64,000 nt of DNA, taken from positions 218,155 through 282,154 of the forward strand of contig JAGXSE010000009.1 of NCBI GenBank assembly GCA_018333865.1. Reading direction: 5' to 3'. The translations under genes and the position numbers were made by a program. Below the pieces are notes generated by a model. The model ran no database searches. It worked only from the letters and a program-made list of their open reading frames with translations, and was not told where the DNA came from. Below, piece by piece: positions 44,097 through 51,661 of the stretch. The stretch comes from Syntrophomonadaceae bacterium (lineage in GTDB: Bacteria; Bacillota; PH28-bin88). How positions within the stretch are numbered: the stretch's first letter is position 1; each line of letters starts with the position of its first letter.

Positions 44097-44816
44097 TTAC
44101 CGGGCAAAAACATGCCGCCCAATTTCGGTGACAATGCTCCGGGTCCAAATCCATGGATTTACCGGCTTGGCCGGATTCCAAAAATATATGGCCCCATAGG
44201 TGGGATCCCATCCATTCATGGCGTCTTGCACCGCCCGCCTGGCAGAATCCAGTTCGGTTACGCGCCAGATCAGGCCGTTGGAGACACTCTCAAACGCCAG
44301 GGGCTGGTAAATAACACCGGCCAGGCTGTTGGGAAAAGAGGGACTCTCAATCCTGTTCAGGATAACTGCTGCGACTGCAACCTGTCCCGCATAGGGTTCT
44401 CCTCCGGCTTCCGCGGCCACCACCCGGGTCATCAGACTCAAATCATCCCGGTTGGAGACCCCTGTCGTGGGAGTGTATGCGTCAACATCTCTTTCGGCCC
44501 TGGCAGGAGGCGTCCAGATCCCCAATGCCGCCCAGGTTTCAGGTCCCACCAACCCGTCTACGGCAAGACCGTTAGCCCGCTGGAATTGGCGTACTGCAGC
44601 AGAAGTTTCCGGCCCAAAAATGCCGCTGATAGGTCCATCATAATAGTCCCATCGCTGCAGCCTGGTCTGCAATGTAATTACATCACTCCCCCTGCTGCCC
44701 CAGAAAAGAGCCGGCGGATGCTGAGCCTTAACCGGAGACAAAAGCCTGCCGTCAAGCAAAGCAGATGCCGCCAAAACAGCCAGCAATATACAAACAATCA
44801 CTATCTTGCGCCCCAT
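44097..44816 (-). CDS. sleB: Spore cortex-lytic enzyme SleB
   Basis: 239 residues. A signal peptide (about 1-31) is followed by a peptidoglycan-binding domain (about 38-98, GSDVITLQTRLQRWDYYDG) and the SleB/CwlJ hydrolase domain (about 126-239). The catalytic Glu is E136 in VVAAEAGGEPY. It is a lytic transglycosylase that cuts cortex peptidoglycan during germination. GGGGGGTAGCAC precedes the ATG. It is co-transcribed with ypeB. A second protein with the same hydrolase domain is at 49992-50939. Confidence 0.95.
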   Translation of the reverse strand: MGRKIVIVCILLAVLAASALLDGRLLSPVKAQHPPALFWGSRGSDVITLQTRLQRWDYYDGPISGIFGPETSAAVRQFQRANGLAVDGLVGPETWAALGIWTPPARAERDVDAYTPTTGVSNRDDLSLMTRVVAAEAGGEPYAGQVAVAAVILNRIESPSFPNSLAGVIYQPLAFESVSNGLIWRVTELDSARRAVQDAMNGWDPTYGAIYFWNPAKPVNPWIWTRSIVTEIGRHVFAR

Positions 44817-44850
44817 GTGCTACCCCCCTTAAACTGGTTTTGTTCAACCT

Positions 44851-44880
44851 TATTTTGGTTTCAATGGTCACAATTTATAC
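44851..44880 (-). promoter_or_regulatory. Possible sigma-G promoter of sleB-ypeB
   Basis: On the minus strand GTATA, an 18 bp spacer, then CAAAATA, resembling the sigma-G pattern GYATR-N18-CATnnTA with one mismatch, 35 bp upstream of sleB. B. subtilis sleB is sigma-G dependent, which supports it. Confidence 0.45.
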
Positions 44881-44971
44881 TTGGACAGTCTTTTACTTTT
44901 GCCGCACCATTGCCAGCGCCTCTCCATAAAATAGTATAGACACCACTGCCCAGAAAAAGGAGGAGTTACTC

Positions 44972-45328
44972 TTGTTTAATGTGCTGAGCGATCCCCAAAT
45001 AATTACTGCCCTGCAGGGAATAAGGCCGTTTCTCGGATCCACCGGCAGATCTGTATCAGAAATGATCGAAGCTCTCGGAGAACTTATTGCCTCAGAAAGC
45101 AATCAAAAGGCGGCCAGGGCATTTGCAGTCTTGTTGGGGAAGGAAGACGAAATTTCTACCCAGAAGGATGATCTTACCAGTTTTGCAGCGGCCATCCCTT
45201 ATCTCGCTTTAATTGTTCTTCCACTGATCGCCACCCAGGCTGCCACCCAGATTTGGCAGGAGAGTTATGAAAAAAACCCTGGTCCACCTGATGATGGACC
45301 TAAAACCGGCAAAGTTTACCCAGGTTAA
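44972..45328 (+). CDS. Unknown protein with a hydrophobic segment near its C-terminus
   Basis: 118 residues from TTG 44972, with AAAAAGGAGGAGTTACTC upstream. An amphipathic N-terminal half (about 1-55) precedes a hydrophobic stretch (about 72-90, AAAIPYLALIVLPLIATQAA) and a Pro/Gly-rich tail. I do not recognise a family. It is divergent from sleB and followed by its own terminator, then by another unknown gene on the same strand. Confidence 0.6.
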   Translation: MFNVLSDPQIITALQGIRPFLGSTGRSVSEMIEALGELIASESNQKAARAFAVLLGKEDEISTQKDDLTSFAAAIPYLALIVLPLIATQAATQIWQESYEKNPGPPDDGPKTGKVYPG

Positions 45329-45362
45329 AACCGACTGCCGGGGCCTGACCACATGTAAAGGC

Positions 45363-45393
45363 AAGGCCAAGCCAATCCCTGGCTGGCCTTTTT
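45363..45393 (+). terminator. Terminator after the gene at 44972
   Basis: AAGGCCAAGCCA/TGGCTGGCCTT stem followed by TTTCC, 34 bp past the stop. Confidence 0.75.
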
Positions 45394-45468
45394 CCATAAA
45401 ATAAAAGTAGCAGGGAGCCGGCTCATCGCATATACTTTCTTGACTAGCGATTTGGGAGGTGTTTATCG

Positions 45469-45939
45469 TTGGAGGAAAAAAATGAACCGTCCGTCCCCAG
45501 GGACTTGCCCAGAGACTTGCCCAGAGACTTGATGGAGGATTTTTTCAAGCTGTTGGACCGGCAAACGGAAGAAAAGCTGCCTGCAAATATGCTGATGGCC
45601 TTTTTGAGTCTGTATGAACTTGCTCATATCTTAAACGTGGCCAATGGCGCAACACCTATCCGGGATGCGATGCAAAGGTCCCAGCAGGCCTCCTCTTTAA
45701 AGGATAACCTGTTAAACATGCTGTCTTCCCAGGGGGGGGCTGAACTTCCCCTGGCAGAAATGGCAGGTATGCTGGGAGGGAAAAACCCCGCAGCATTGAT
45801 CACCTTATTAAAAATGCTGGCCGGGCCAAATCCCGGCGCCCCCCCATCTGCCCCGGGTCCTCTCCGGCCACTTGCGGGCCATGAGGTAAAAAAACCGGCA
45901 GAAGATGCCCGGAAAACAGGCAACCAAAACAGCAAATAG
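45469..45939 (+). CDS. Unknown helical protein with an N-terminal PRDL repeat
   Basis: 156 residues from TTG 45469 (GGGAGGTGTTTATCG upstream). Residues about 9-21 contain a tandem repeat PRDLPRDLPRDL, encoded by a 12 nt DNA repeat. The middle (about 22-125) is helical with Leu/Met-rich segments (LPANMLMAFLSLYELAHIL and LITLLKMLAG). The C-terminus is Pro/Ala/Lys-rich. It has no recognised family and no membrane signal. It lies on the plus strand between the 118-residue unknown and a LysM gene. Confidence 0.6.
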   Translation: MEEKNEPSVPRDLPRDLPRDLMEDFFKLLDRQTEEKLPANMLMAFLSLYELAHILNVANGATPIRDAMQRSQQASSLKDNLLNMLSSQGGAELPLAEMAGMLGGKNPAALITLLKMLAGPNPGAPPSAPGPLRPLAGHEVKKPAEDARKTGNQNSK

Positions 45940-45962
45940 ACGACCATGCCGCCTGCGGCGCC

Positions 45963-46008
45963 AGACCCAGTACCCAGTACTCAGTACCAAGTACTCAGTA
46001 CCCAGTAG
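45963..46008. repeat. Short interrupted tandem repeat of CAGTACCCAGTACT type
   Basis: Repeats of AGTACCCAGTACTCAGTACC run for about 46 bp. They are partly palindromic at AGTACT, and a related AGTACAGAGTACTGAATACT lies at 46050-46070. There is no coding potential. Confidence 0.7.
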
Positions 46009-46213
46009 CCTGAGAATGGGCTTTGGTTTCCCGGTTTTTTGAGTGCTTAAGTACAGAGTACTGAATACTTTAAAACATCATTTTCATACCATGAGCATTC
46101 GCCTGATCATAGAGTTGCTAAGTATAGTAATTCGCCTTCCCCAACCAATGGTCTTGCTTTTTTTTTGCCACTATTTACATAAAGGAATAGTTTCCCCGGC
46201 CCCCGAATCAATA

Positions 46214-46230
46214 TGTCAAAATCTGTCGAA
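46214..46230 (+). promoter_or_regulatory. Tandem Spo0A-box-like site upstream of the LysM gene
   Basis: TGTCAAA-ATC-TGTCGAA: the second box is a perfect 0A core and the first differs by one base, stepped by 10 bp as in functional Spo0A dimer sites. It is about 107 bp upstream of the start codon. Confidence 0.45.
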
Positions 46231-46336
46231 CCTGCCAGGACCCGGTGAAATACCCAGACCGCTTTATAACAGCAGATGATCAGTTTTCTGGCATTGAAGT
46301 TCTGCAGCGCACTTAATTTTAAAGGAGGATGATCTA

Positions 46337-47563
46337 GTGCTTCCCTACCGGCTACTCCCTTTTGGCCCTTTACTGACATTGTTATTATGTGTGCTTTCGT
46401 TTTTCGGGATGACCCCTGCTGGGATTGGACAAGCCTTTGCCTCCCCAGTTTCTCAGGCCTACCAGTCTTACCAGATTAACAGCGGCGACACCCTCTGGCT
46501 TTTAAGCCAAAGATACAGCGCTGCTACCGGCGAGATCAGGGCGCTTAACCGCCTGTCCAGCGATACCTTACATAGCAATCAAACCATCACACTGCCAGTA
46601 CTGCTGGAAGGGAGCAATATTCTTTACAAGGTACAACAGGGAGACACCCTGTTTTTAATCTCCAGCCGGGTACGGCGCAGTGTAGAGGCCATCAGGGCAG
46701 CCAGCAACCTCAGCAGCGACACAATTTTTTGGGGCCAAACCTTAAGAATTCCTGCCGCCAGAGAAGGGGCCCAGCTTTACGTAGTCAAGGCTGGTGACAG
46801 TCTTTTCAATCTTAGCCAGCGTTTTGGTGTTTCCGTGGACAGGCTGGCAGAATTTAACCGGTTGAACTCAAACCAGCTCCTGGCCGGCCAAATAATAGAG
46901 GTTCCCGGAACGATATCCACCCCTCCCCCGGCAGCTGCTCCCTCCGCCCCGCCACCCCCTCCTGCTACCGGACTGCCGGTGCACCGGGTACAGACAGGAG
47001 AAACTCTATCTTCCATAGCAGCACGGTATCAGACAACAGCCAATGCTATTTATGTCACCAACAGGCTTAATGTTGAATACCTGATGCCTGGACAACCTCT
47101 CTATATACCGGTAGGAAGGCAGCAGCCGGTTCAGGTAGCGGGTCCAAGAGGAGAACAGCGGCCTGGGTTTGGGGAACTGTTAAATTGGGAATGGGCCAGA
47201 TGGATTTATAACCCTGGAGCAGTGGCTACGGTAACTGATTTACAAACAGGCCTGAGGTGGAGAATTCGCCACCTGGGCGGGTCGAGCCATGCCGATTCTG
47301 AACCATTAACGGCTGCCGACACCAGGATTATGCGGCAGGCTTTTGGCGGCCAGTGGTCCTGGAACGCCAGGGCTGTGCTTTTGGAAGTAAACAACCGGGT
47401 TCTGGCGGCATCCATGAACGGGATGCCCCACGGGATCCAAACAATATCTAACAACAATTTCCCCGGACATTTTTGTTTATACTTTTTCAACAGCAGGACC
47501 CATAACACCAACACTGTTTCACCTGAACACCAGGCAATGGTTTTGCGCGCAGCAGGCCGGTAA
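46337..47563 (+). CDS. Secreted protein with four LysM domains and an uncharacterised His-rich C-terminal domain
   Basis: 408 residues starting at GTG 46337 (AAAGGAGGATGATCTA upstream). A signal peptide covers about 1-36. LysM repeats are at about 44-87, 95-139, 147-191 and 215-258; the last is preceded by a Pro/Ala linker. The C-terminal domain (about 284-408) has conserved-looking residues H318, D320, E322 (SSHADSEPL), H365, H378-x-C380 (GHFC), H389 and H398. This suggests a metal or Cys-dependent enzyme, but I cannot name it. LysM binding to peptidoglycan suggests a spore coat or cell-wall role. Confidence 0.85.
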   Translation: MLPYRLLPFGPLLTLLLCVLSFFGMTPAGIGQAFASPVSQAYQSYQINSGDTLWLLSQRYSAATGEIRALNRLSSDTLHSNQTITLPVLLEGSNILYKVQQGDTLFLISSRVRRSVEAIRAASNLSSDTIFWGQTLRIPAAREGAQLYVVKAGDSLFNLSQRFGVSVDRLAEFNRLNSNQLLAGQIIEVPGTISTPPPAAAPSAPPPPPATGLPVHRVQTGETLSSIAARYQTTANAIYVTNRLNVEYLMPGQPLYIPVGRQQPVQVAGPRGEQRPGFGELLNWEWARWIYNPGAVATVTDLQTGLRWRIRHLGGSSHADSEPLTAADTRIMRQAFGGQWSWNARAVLLEVNNRVLAASMNGMPHGIQTISNNNFPGHFCLYFFNSRTHNTNTVSPEHQAMVLRAAGR

Positions 47564-47621
47564 GTTATGAGAGAAAAGGAAACGCTGCACTTTCTTCCAT
47601 AGAAAACAAAGACTGCCAGAA

Positions 47622-47658
47622 AACAAGACAGCCAGGTTATTAACCTGGCTGTCTTGTT
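47622..47658. terminator. Perfect 18 bp inverted repeat at the convergent ends of the LysM and veg genes
   Basis: AACAAGACAGCCAGGTTA and its exact inverse are separated by one base. On the minus strand it is followed by TTCTGG, so the T run is within the stem end (CTTGTTTT). It serves as a bidirectional terminator and overlaps the last codons of veg. Confidence 0.7.
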
Positions 47659-47938
47659 ACCTGCCTCCAGCGGAGGCCAGACGCTCTTCTCCGGCTTCAT
47701 TGATCACAGATAGCTCAACATCCTCTGTCAGGATGTCCGAATAGCTGAATGACAAACGCCGGCCCTGGCATGTCTTCCCATCCAGCTTGATGATAAAAAT
47801 ATGCGGATAGGTCTGCTCCAGAACCCCAATGCGCTCCACGACTTTTTTGCGGCCCCGGTTAGCGCGCAATTTAATTCTGTGGCCTACACAGGCGTCCAAG
47901 TCCTGTTTAATTTCTGCCAGCAATTTCTTTGCTGCCAC
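47657..47938 (-). CDS. veg: Veg protein (biofilm/sporulation-associated, conserved small protein)
   Basis: 93 residues from GTG 47938, with GAAGGTGGTCAG upstream; B. subtilis Veg is 86. It begins AAKKLLAEIKQDLDACVGHRI and contains LRANRGRKKVVERIGVLEQTYPHIFII, the conserved core. Veg stimulates biofilm matrix expression in B. subtilis; its molecular action is not settled. It is driven by a consensus sigma-A promoter (47970-47998), as the strong B. subtilis veg promoter is. Confidence 0.93.
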   Translation of the reverse strand: MAAKKLLAEIKQDLDACVGHRIKLRANRGRKKVVERIGVLEQTYPHIFIIKLDGKTCQGRRLSFSYSDILTEDVELSVINEAGEERLASAGGR

Positions 47939-47969
47939 CTGACCACCTTCTTTCACTTTTGTCGTAAGT

Positions 47970-47998
47970 ATTATATAGTCAGAGGCAGTCCATGTCAA
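47970..47998 (-). promoter_or_regulatory. Consensus sigma-A promoter of veg
   Basis: TTGACA, 17 bp spacer, TATAAT on the minus strand: a perfect match, 31 bp upstream of the start codon. Confidence 0.92.
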
Positions 47999-48027
47999 CA
48001 TTTTTTTTGAAAGGATGGCTAAGGCCC

Positions 48028-48909
48028 CTAATAGGGGGAGCGGGGATACCCCTGCCGGTACTTGCCTTTTGTCTCTATTCCGCCGATGCCACTGGCACCT
48101 GTTATAGTGTTGGCAACAAGCTCTACCAAATCTACGACCTTTTTGATGGAAGTAAAAGCAATCTTTTCCACCACATACACCGGGTCATAGGCGTGAATCA
48201 ATATTCTCCTGGGAGCACTGGCAAAATTGGCGCCTGCCTTGAGCAATGCCTCGTAATGGGACTGGCACGCCCCTGCAAAAATTACCAGGCCGTCTTTGTG
48301 GGGCAGCAACTGGCGGATACCCTTAACAGCCTGGACGAAGTATTTTGAATTCCGATAGCTTTCGAGGGAAGTAAAATCAGGTTTTTTTTTAACCAAACCG
48401 TCATGGCCGGTCATAACTAAAATATCTGGCCCCAATTCCCTGACAAGCCTTGGTGCTTGAGCCGGCTGATCTTTTTCCGCAATATGGTATCCCTGCACAG
48501 GCAGCCCTAATTGTTCATAAGCACGCAGACACTTATTCAGGTATTCCTTGTCGCCGTCTAGGTGTAACACGGTGGCCGGCAAGTCGAAAAAATCATCCCC
48601 TGCAGTTTCAGATGTTCCGTCTCCTGCCCTGCTCATGTTCTGTGATCGTTCTAACAGCCTTTTTTTTTGGATCCGCCGCATGTATTCGGCATTTTTTTGA
48701 ATCGAATTGTGCCGGTAATGCAAAATATCAGCAGCTTCTTTCAGCATCAGATCCTCCAACCCGGCATCCGCAATCAGGCGCATTTCTAAACCCTTTAAAA
48801 TAGCTGTCTTCTCTCCATTTTCACCAGTGATTATCTCCTGGACTTTAAAAAACACATCCCCGCCATAGGACCTGCGTGAAACTATATCACCGGGTCTGAT
48901 TTCCCTCAA
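48028..48909 (-). CDS. yabG: Sporulation-specific protease YabG
   Basis: 293 residues if read from TTG 48909, which has GGAGGTGGAGAAG upstream and gives an N-terminus (REIRPGDIVSRRSYGGDV) aligned with B. subtilis YabG. A longer reading from TTG 48924 is possible. The core has LHLDGDKEYLNKCL, DILVMTGHDGLVKK and the likely active-site GACQSHYEALLKAGANFAS, then IHAYDPVYVVEKIAFT. YabG trims coat proteins during late sporulation, under sigma-K in B. subtilis. It is next to veg as in B. subtilis. Confidence 0.94.
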   Translation of the reverse strand: MREIRPGDIVSRRSYGGDVFFKVQEIITGENGEKTAILKGLEMRLIADAGLEDLMLKEAADILHYRHNSIQKNAEYMRRIQKKRLLERSQNMSRAGDGTSETAGDDFFDLPATVLHLDGDKEYLNKCLRAYEQLGLPVQGYHIAEKDQPAQAPRLVRELGPDILVMTGHDGLVKKKPDFTSLESYRNSKYFVQAVKGIRQLLPHKDGLVIFAGACQSHYEALLKAGANFASAPRRILIHAYDPVYVVEKIAFTSIKKVVDLVELVANTITGASGIGGIETKGKYRQGYPRSPY

Positions 48910-49041
48910 CTTCTCCACCTCCAAAGCATCCTGTTACATTTTATGCGCTTGATAACAGCCGGGTGCGGCCAATACCTGGCACCTTCCCCGCCCAGGCTTC
49001 ATAGAATGATCTATCGCTGGATAAAGGGGAGAGGGTGTTCA

Positions 49042-49842
49042 TTGATCGTTGCCGTGGTTCCCGCTATGAATGAAGCAGGCAGGATTTCCCGGGTATTAAA
49101 TGAGCTGTTAAAGCTTCCTGTGGCCGCAATAATCTGTGTTGTAAACGGTTCCCATGATCAAACCTTGGAGGAAGCCACCAGCCTCAAAAATAACAGAGTC
49201 AAGGCACTTCATTTCAAGGAGCCTCTGGGCATTGATCTGCCACGGGCTGTCGGAGCTAAATTCGCCTTGGATCTGGGGGCACAAAAAGCACTTTTTGTGG
49301 ACGGCGACATGATTGGAATTTCCCAAAAATCTTTAGCGGGTCTATGCAAAACACTGGATCAGGGGGTTGATATGGCTTTGACCAACTGCTATCCAGGCGC
49401 AACTCACCGCTATTCTTTTGCCAACCGGGTATTGTACTTCAGACATCTGCTGAATGAAACGACCGGCATTTTCAGCCAGGTAGGCCTTGCTTCTCCTGCT
49501 CATGGTCCGCATGCTGTTTCCCGGAGGCTTCTTTTGCAGGTACCTCTGGCAGAACTGGCCATCCCGCCTGTAGCTATGGTCATGGCCTTGCAGGCAGGGC
49601 TTAGCATCGGTTTAGGAGCAATCATTCCCCATCTGGATCTGGCTTCGGCAGTCCGAAACAGCGGTCACGGAGAAAAAGTAGGGGATACTTTGATTGGGGA
49701 TTGCCTGGAAGCCATTCATCTCTGGAGGGGGGAACCCCGAAAGCGATCGTGGGGTGGATACCAGTTCCTGGGATACCATCCAATGCGGCGATGGGACCTC
49801 TTGGAAGGAGTTATGCACCAGCCCCCTTCCTTTATTGATTAA
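49042..49842 (+). CDS. Family 2-type glycosyltransferase
   Basis: About 266 residues from TTG 49042 (GGGGAGAGGGTGTTCA upstream). A reading from ATG 49006 is possible. The GT-A core opens with IVAVVPAMNEAGRISRVL, then VVNGSHDQTLEEA, and has the metal-binding FVDGDM (DxD) about 90 residues in. A C-terminal part (about 150-266) has no membrane helices. It transfers a sugar from a nucleotide donor; the acceptor is unknown. It is divergent from yabG, and a spore surface glycan is a reasonable guess. Confidence 0.8.
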   Translation: MIVAVVPAMNEAGRISRVLNELLKLPVAAIICVVNGSHDQTLEEATSLKNNRVKALHFKEPLGIDLPRAVGAKFALDLGAQKALFVDGDMIGISQKSLAGLCKTLDQGVDMALTNCYPGATHRYSFANRVLYFRHLLNETTGIFSQVGLASPAHGPHAVSRRLLLQVPLAELAIPPVAMVMALQAGLSIGLGAIIPHLDLASAVRNSGHGEKVGDTLIGDCLEAIHLWRGEPRKRSWGGYQFLGYHPMRRWDLLEGVMHQPPSFID

Positions 49843-49991
49843 CTTGAGATCCCCTTCTTCAGGGTTAGAATGGTATTGCTTCCATACTTTCTGCAATGAT
49901 TTGGCAGGCATTAAGGGTTATAATCGTACCAAGCTACCAAGTTGGCAGTTAGGCAGAAGCAATTCATGATTTCAGGAAGGGGAGTAGTTTT

Positions 49992-50939
49992 TTGATTCAC
50001 TTACGTTATCCATTGATCTGGACGGTTCTGTCATTGCTGTTTGTGCTGGCCTTTGCTGCACAAGCCCTGGCAAGTACCGGCTACACAGTCCAAAAAGGCG
50101 ACAGCTTGTTCATTATTGGCAAAAAATTTGGGGTCAGCCCCCAGGCTATCCAACAAGCAAACAATCTTTCAAACACCGCTATTTATCCCGGGCAAGAATT
50201 AACTATCCCCGGTTCAGGCGGGAACAGCTCGGTTTATACTGTAAAACAGGGGGATTCCCTTTTTAAAATTGCCCAGAAATTTGGCACTACGGCAGACGCG
50301 ATCAGGAGCAGCAACAGGCTTTCGGGCAATGCCATTGTGCCGGGCCAGCGATTGACTATCCCATCTAACACAGCCATAGCCAACGCCAGAACCCATGTTG
50401 TAAAAAGAGGAGAGAGCCTTTTTACCATCGGCAGGCTCTATAGGGTTACGGCACAGGAAATAATGCGGACTAACGGTCTTACATCGGCCACTATTCTGGC
50501 AGGACAAACCTTGCGTATTCCGGCCGCAGCCGCTGCTTCGGCCTCCCGCAGTTCCACCGGAGCAGAACAGCGCAGTTTCCAGACCTCTCAGAACGATATC
50601 AACATGCTGGCCCGGGCTGTATACGGGGAAGCCAGAGGGGAACCCTACAAGGGACAGGTCGCTGTTGCCGCTGTGATCCTGAACAGGGTAAAAAGCCCCG
50701 ATTTTCCCTCTACCATAGCTGGTGTCATTTATCAGCCGGATGCTTTTTGTTCCGTAAGTGACGGGCAATTCTATCTGGAGCCCAATGAGGTAGCCTTTAG
50801 TGCCGCTAGGGCTGCTCTCAGCGGCTGGGACCCAAGCGGGAACGCCTTATTTTTCTGGAACGCAAAAACAGCCACCAGCAGATGGATCTGGTCCAGGCCC
50901 ATCATTGTTCAGATTGGCAATCACGTTTTTGCAAAATAA
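49992..50939 (+). CDS. LysM-anchored SleB-type cell-wall hydrolase
   Basis: 315 residues from TTG 49992 (AGGAAGGGGAG upstream). A signal peptide (about 1-27) precedes three LysM domains (about 30-73, 81-124 and 134-177), a Ser/Ala linker and a SleB/CwlJ hydrolase domain (about 205-315). The likely catalytic Glu is E213 in AVYGEARGEPY. The hydrolase part closely resembles that of SleB at 44097 (KGQVAVAAVILNRV, WDPSGNALFFWN), but the binding module differs. It probably acts on spore cortex or wall, as a CwlJ/YkvT-like enzyme. A hairpin follows at 50954-50980. Confidence 0.92.
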   Translation: MIHLRYPLIWTVLSLLFVLAFAAQALASTGYTVQKGDSLFIIGKKFGVSPQAIQQANNLSNTAIYPGQELTIPGSGGNSSVYTVKQGDSLFKIAQKFGTTADAIRSSNRLSGNAIVPGQRLTIPSNTAIANARTHVVKRGESLFTIGRLYRVTAQEIMRTNGLTSATILAGQTLRIPAAAAASASRSSTGAEQRSFQTSQNDINMLARAVYGEARGEPYKGQVAVAAVILNRVKSPDFPSTIAGVIYQPDAFCSVSDGQFYLEPNEVAFSAARAALSGWDPSGNALFFWNAKTATSRWIWSRPIIVQIGNHVFAK

Positions 50940-50953
50940 TCTTTAGCATGAGC

Positions 50954-50980
50954 AAGGCACTGCAGTTTTTGCAGTGCCTT
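50954..50980 (+). terminator. Hairpin after the LysM-hydrolase gene
   Basis: AAGGCACTGCA-GTTT-TTGCAGTGCCTT stem, 15 bp past the stop; the following CAGCTTATTT is only weakly T-rich. Confidence 0.6.
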
Positions 50981-50984
50981 CAGC

Positions 50985-51095
50985 TTATTTCCTGCCTGTT
51001 TCTTTTTCCTCTAACATTTTGCGGGCCGCCCGCAGAAAAAGGTTATACATCTCCAGACGCTGGTTTATGTGCTTGACAGTACTAGCCTTAACCAC
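50985..51095 (-). CDS. Small unknown protein of 36 residues
   Basis: A short frame from GTG 51095, with a strong ribosome site GGGAGGGGAATGCT, encodes a basic helical peptide (KASTVKHINQRLEMYNLFLR, ending KETGRK). It is about 60 bp downstream of the YkuK-like gene on the same strand and may share its transcript. I know of no family. The good ribosome site and the helical, lysine/arginine-rich composition argue that it is real. Confidence 0.45.
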   Translation of the reverse strand: MVKASTVKHINQRLEMYNLFLRAARKMLEEKETGRK

Positions 51096-51157
51096 AGCAT
51101 TCCCCTCCCGAGGTCTTTAATCACAGTATAACCACCTGGAGAGAATGCTAGTACACA

Positions 51158-51634
51158 TTATTTGGTATACTTGTCTGCCACCTTTGAAGCTCCACAAGAA
51201 TCCGGCTTTATTTTGGCATCAAATCCGCTGCCCACAACCATACCCACAATTTCTTTAATAAGCTCCTTGGTCTCCCCTTTACACCCGATATCAAGGTGGA
51301 TTTCCACATTCAATTCTTCATGGCCCCCGTCTGCCAGTTTTCCGGCCAGCTGGCTGGCTGTCTCCAAGCTCAGAGCAGTCTCATAAAAAATCTTTTGGCG
51401 CAGGCTGGTGATCTTGCGCTGCTGCTTTTTCCGGTAGTAATACCGGGCACCCCGGCCGACATGGTGAATGATAATGGCAGTTACAAAACAAGTTTCATCC
51501 TTTACCTGAGAATCGGTGCCGATGATCACCCTGAAATTGGCATCGGGTGCTCCCTGCATGAACGAAATAATATCATGGTAAACCTGTTCTAATGTCATTC
51601 GGCCCTTGGAGGGGCTGACAAACTGCATCCTCAA
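51158..51634 (-). CDS. YkuK-like protein (RNase H-like fold)
   Basis: 158 residues, the length of the YkuK/DUF458 family. Family features are YHDIISFMQGAPDANFRVIIGTDSQVKDE near the start (IGTDSQ), the RYYYRKKQQRKI segment and EELNVEIHLDIGCKGETKELI near 110. The fold is predicted to be RNase H-like with Asp residues, but the activity is not established. It directly follows ksgA (27 bp gap) in the place of sspF/yabG-side genes in B. subtilis. Confidence 0.85.
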   Translation of the reverse strand: MRMQFVSPSKGRMTLEQVYHDIISFMQGAPDANFRVIIGTDSQVKDETCFVTAIIIHHVGRGARYYYRKKQQRKITSLRQKIFYETALSLETASQLAGKLADGGHEELNVEIHLDIGCKGETKELIKEIVGMVVGSGFDAKIKPDSCGASKVADKYTK

Positions 51635-51661
51635 GTCTCCACCCTTCTTAGGCGTCTAGTG

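Larger units (their letters stand above)
45940..46336. other. Gap with a short tandem repeat and Spo0A-like boxes
   Basis: 397 bp with no convincing gene. It contains a GTACCCAGTACTCA-type repeat (45963-46008, with a degenerate echo at 46050-46070) and two tandem Spo0A-like boxes at 46214-46230 ahead of the LysM gene. Confidence 0.6.

Noticed and set aside
46140..46336. Possible c-di-AMP (ydaO) riboswitch ahead of the LysM gene
   Set aside because: The conserved cores could not be matched; only the Spo0A-like boxes are defensible.
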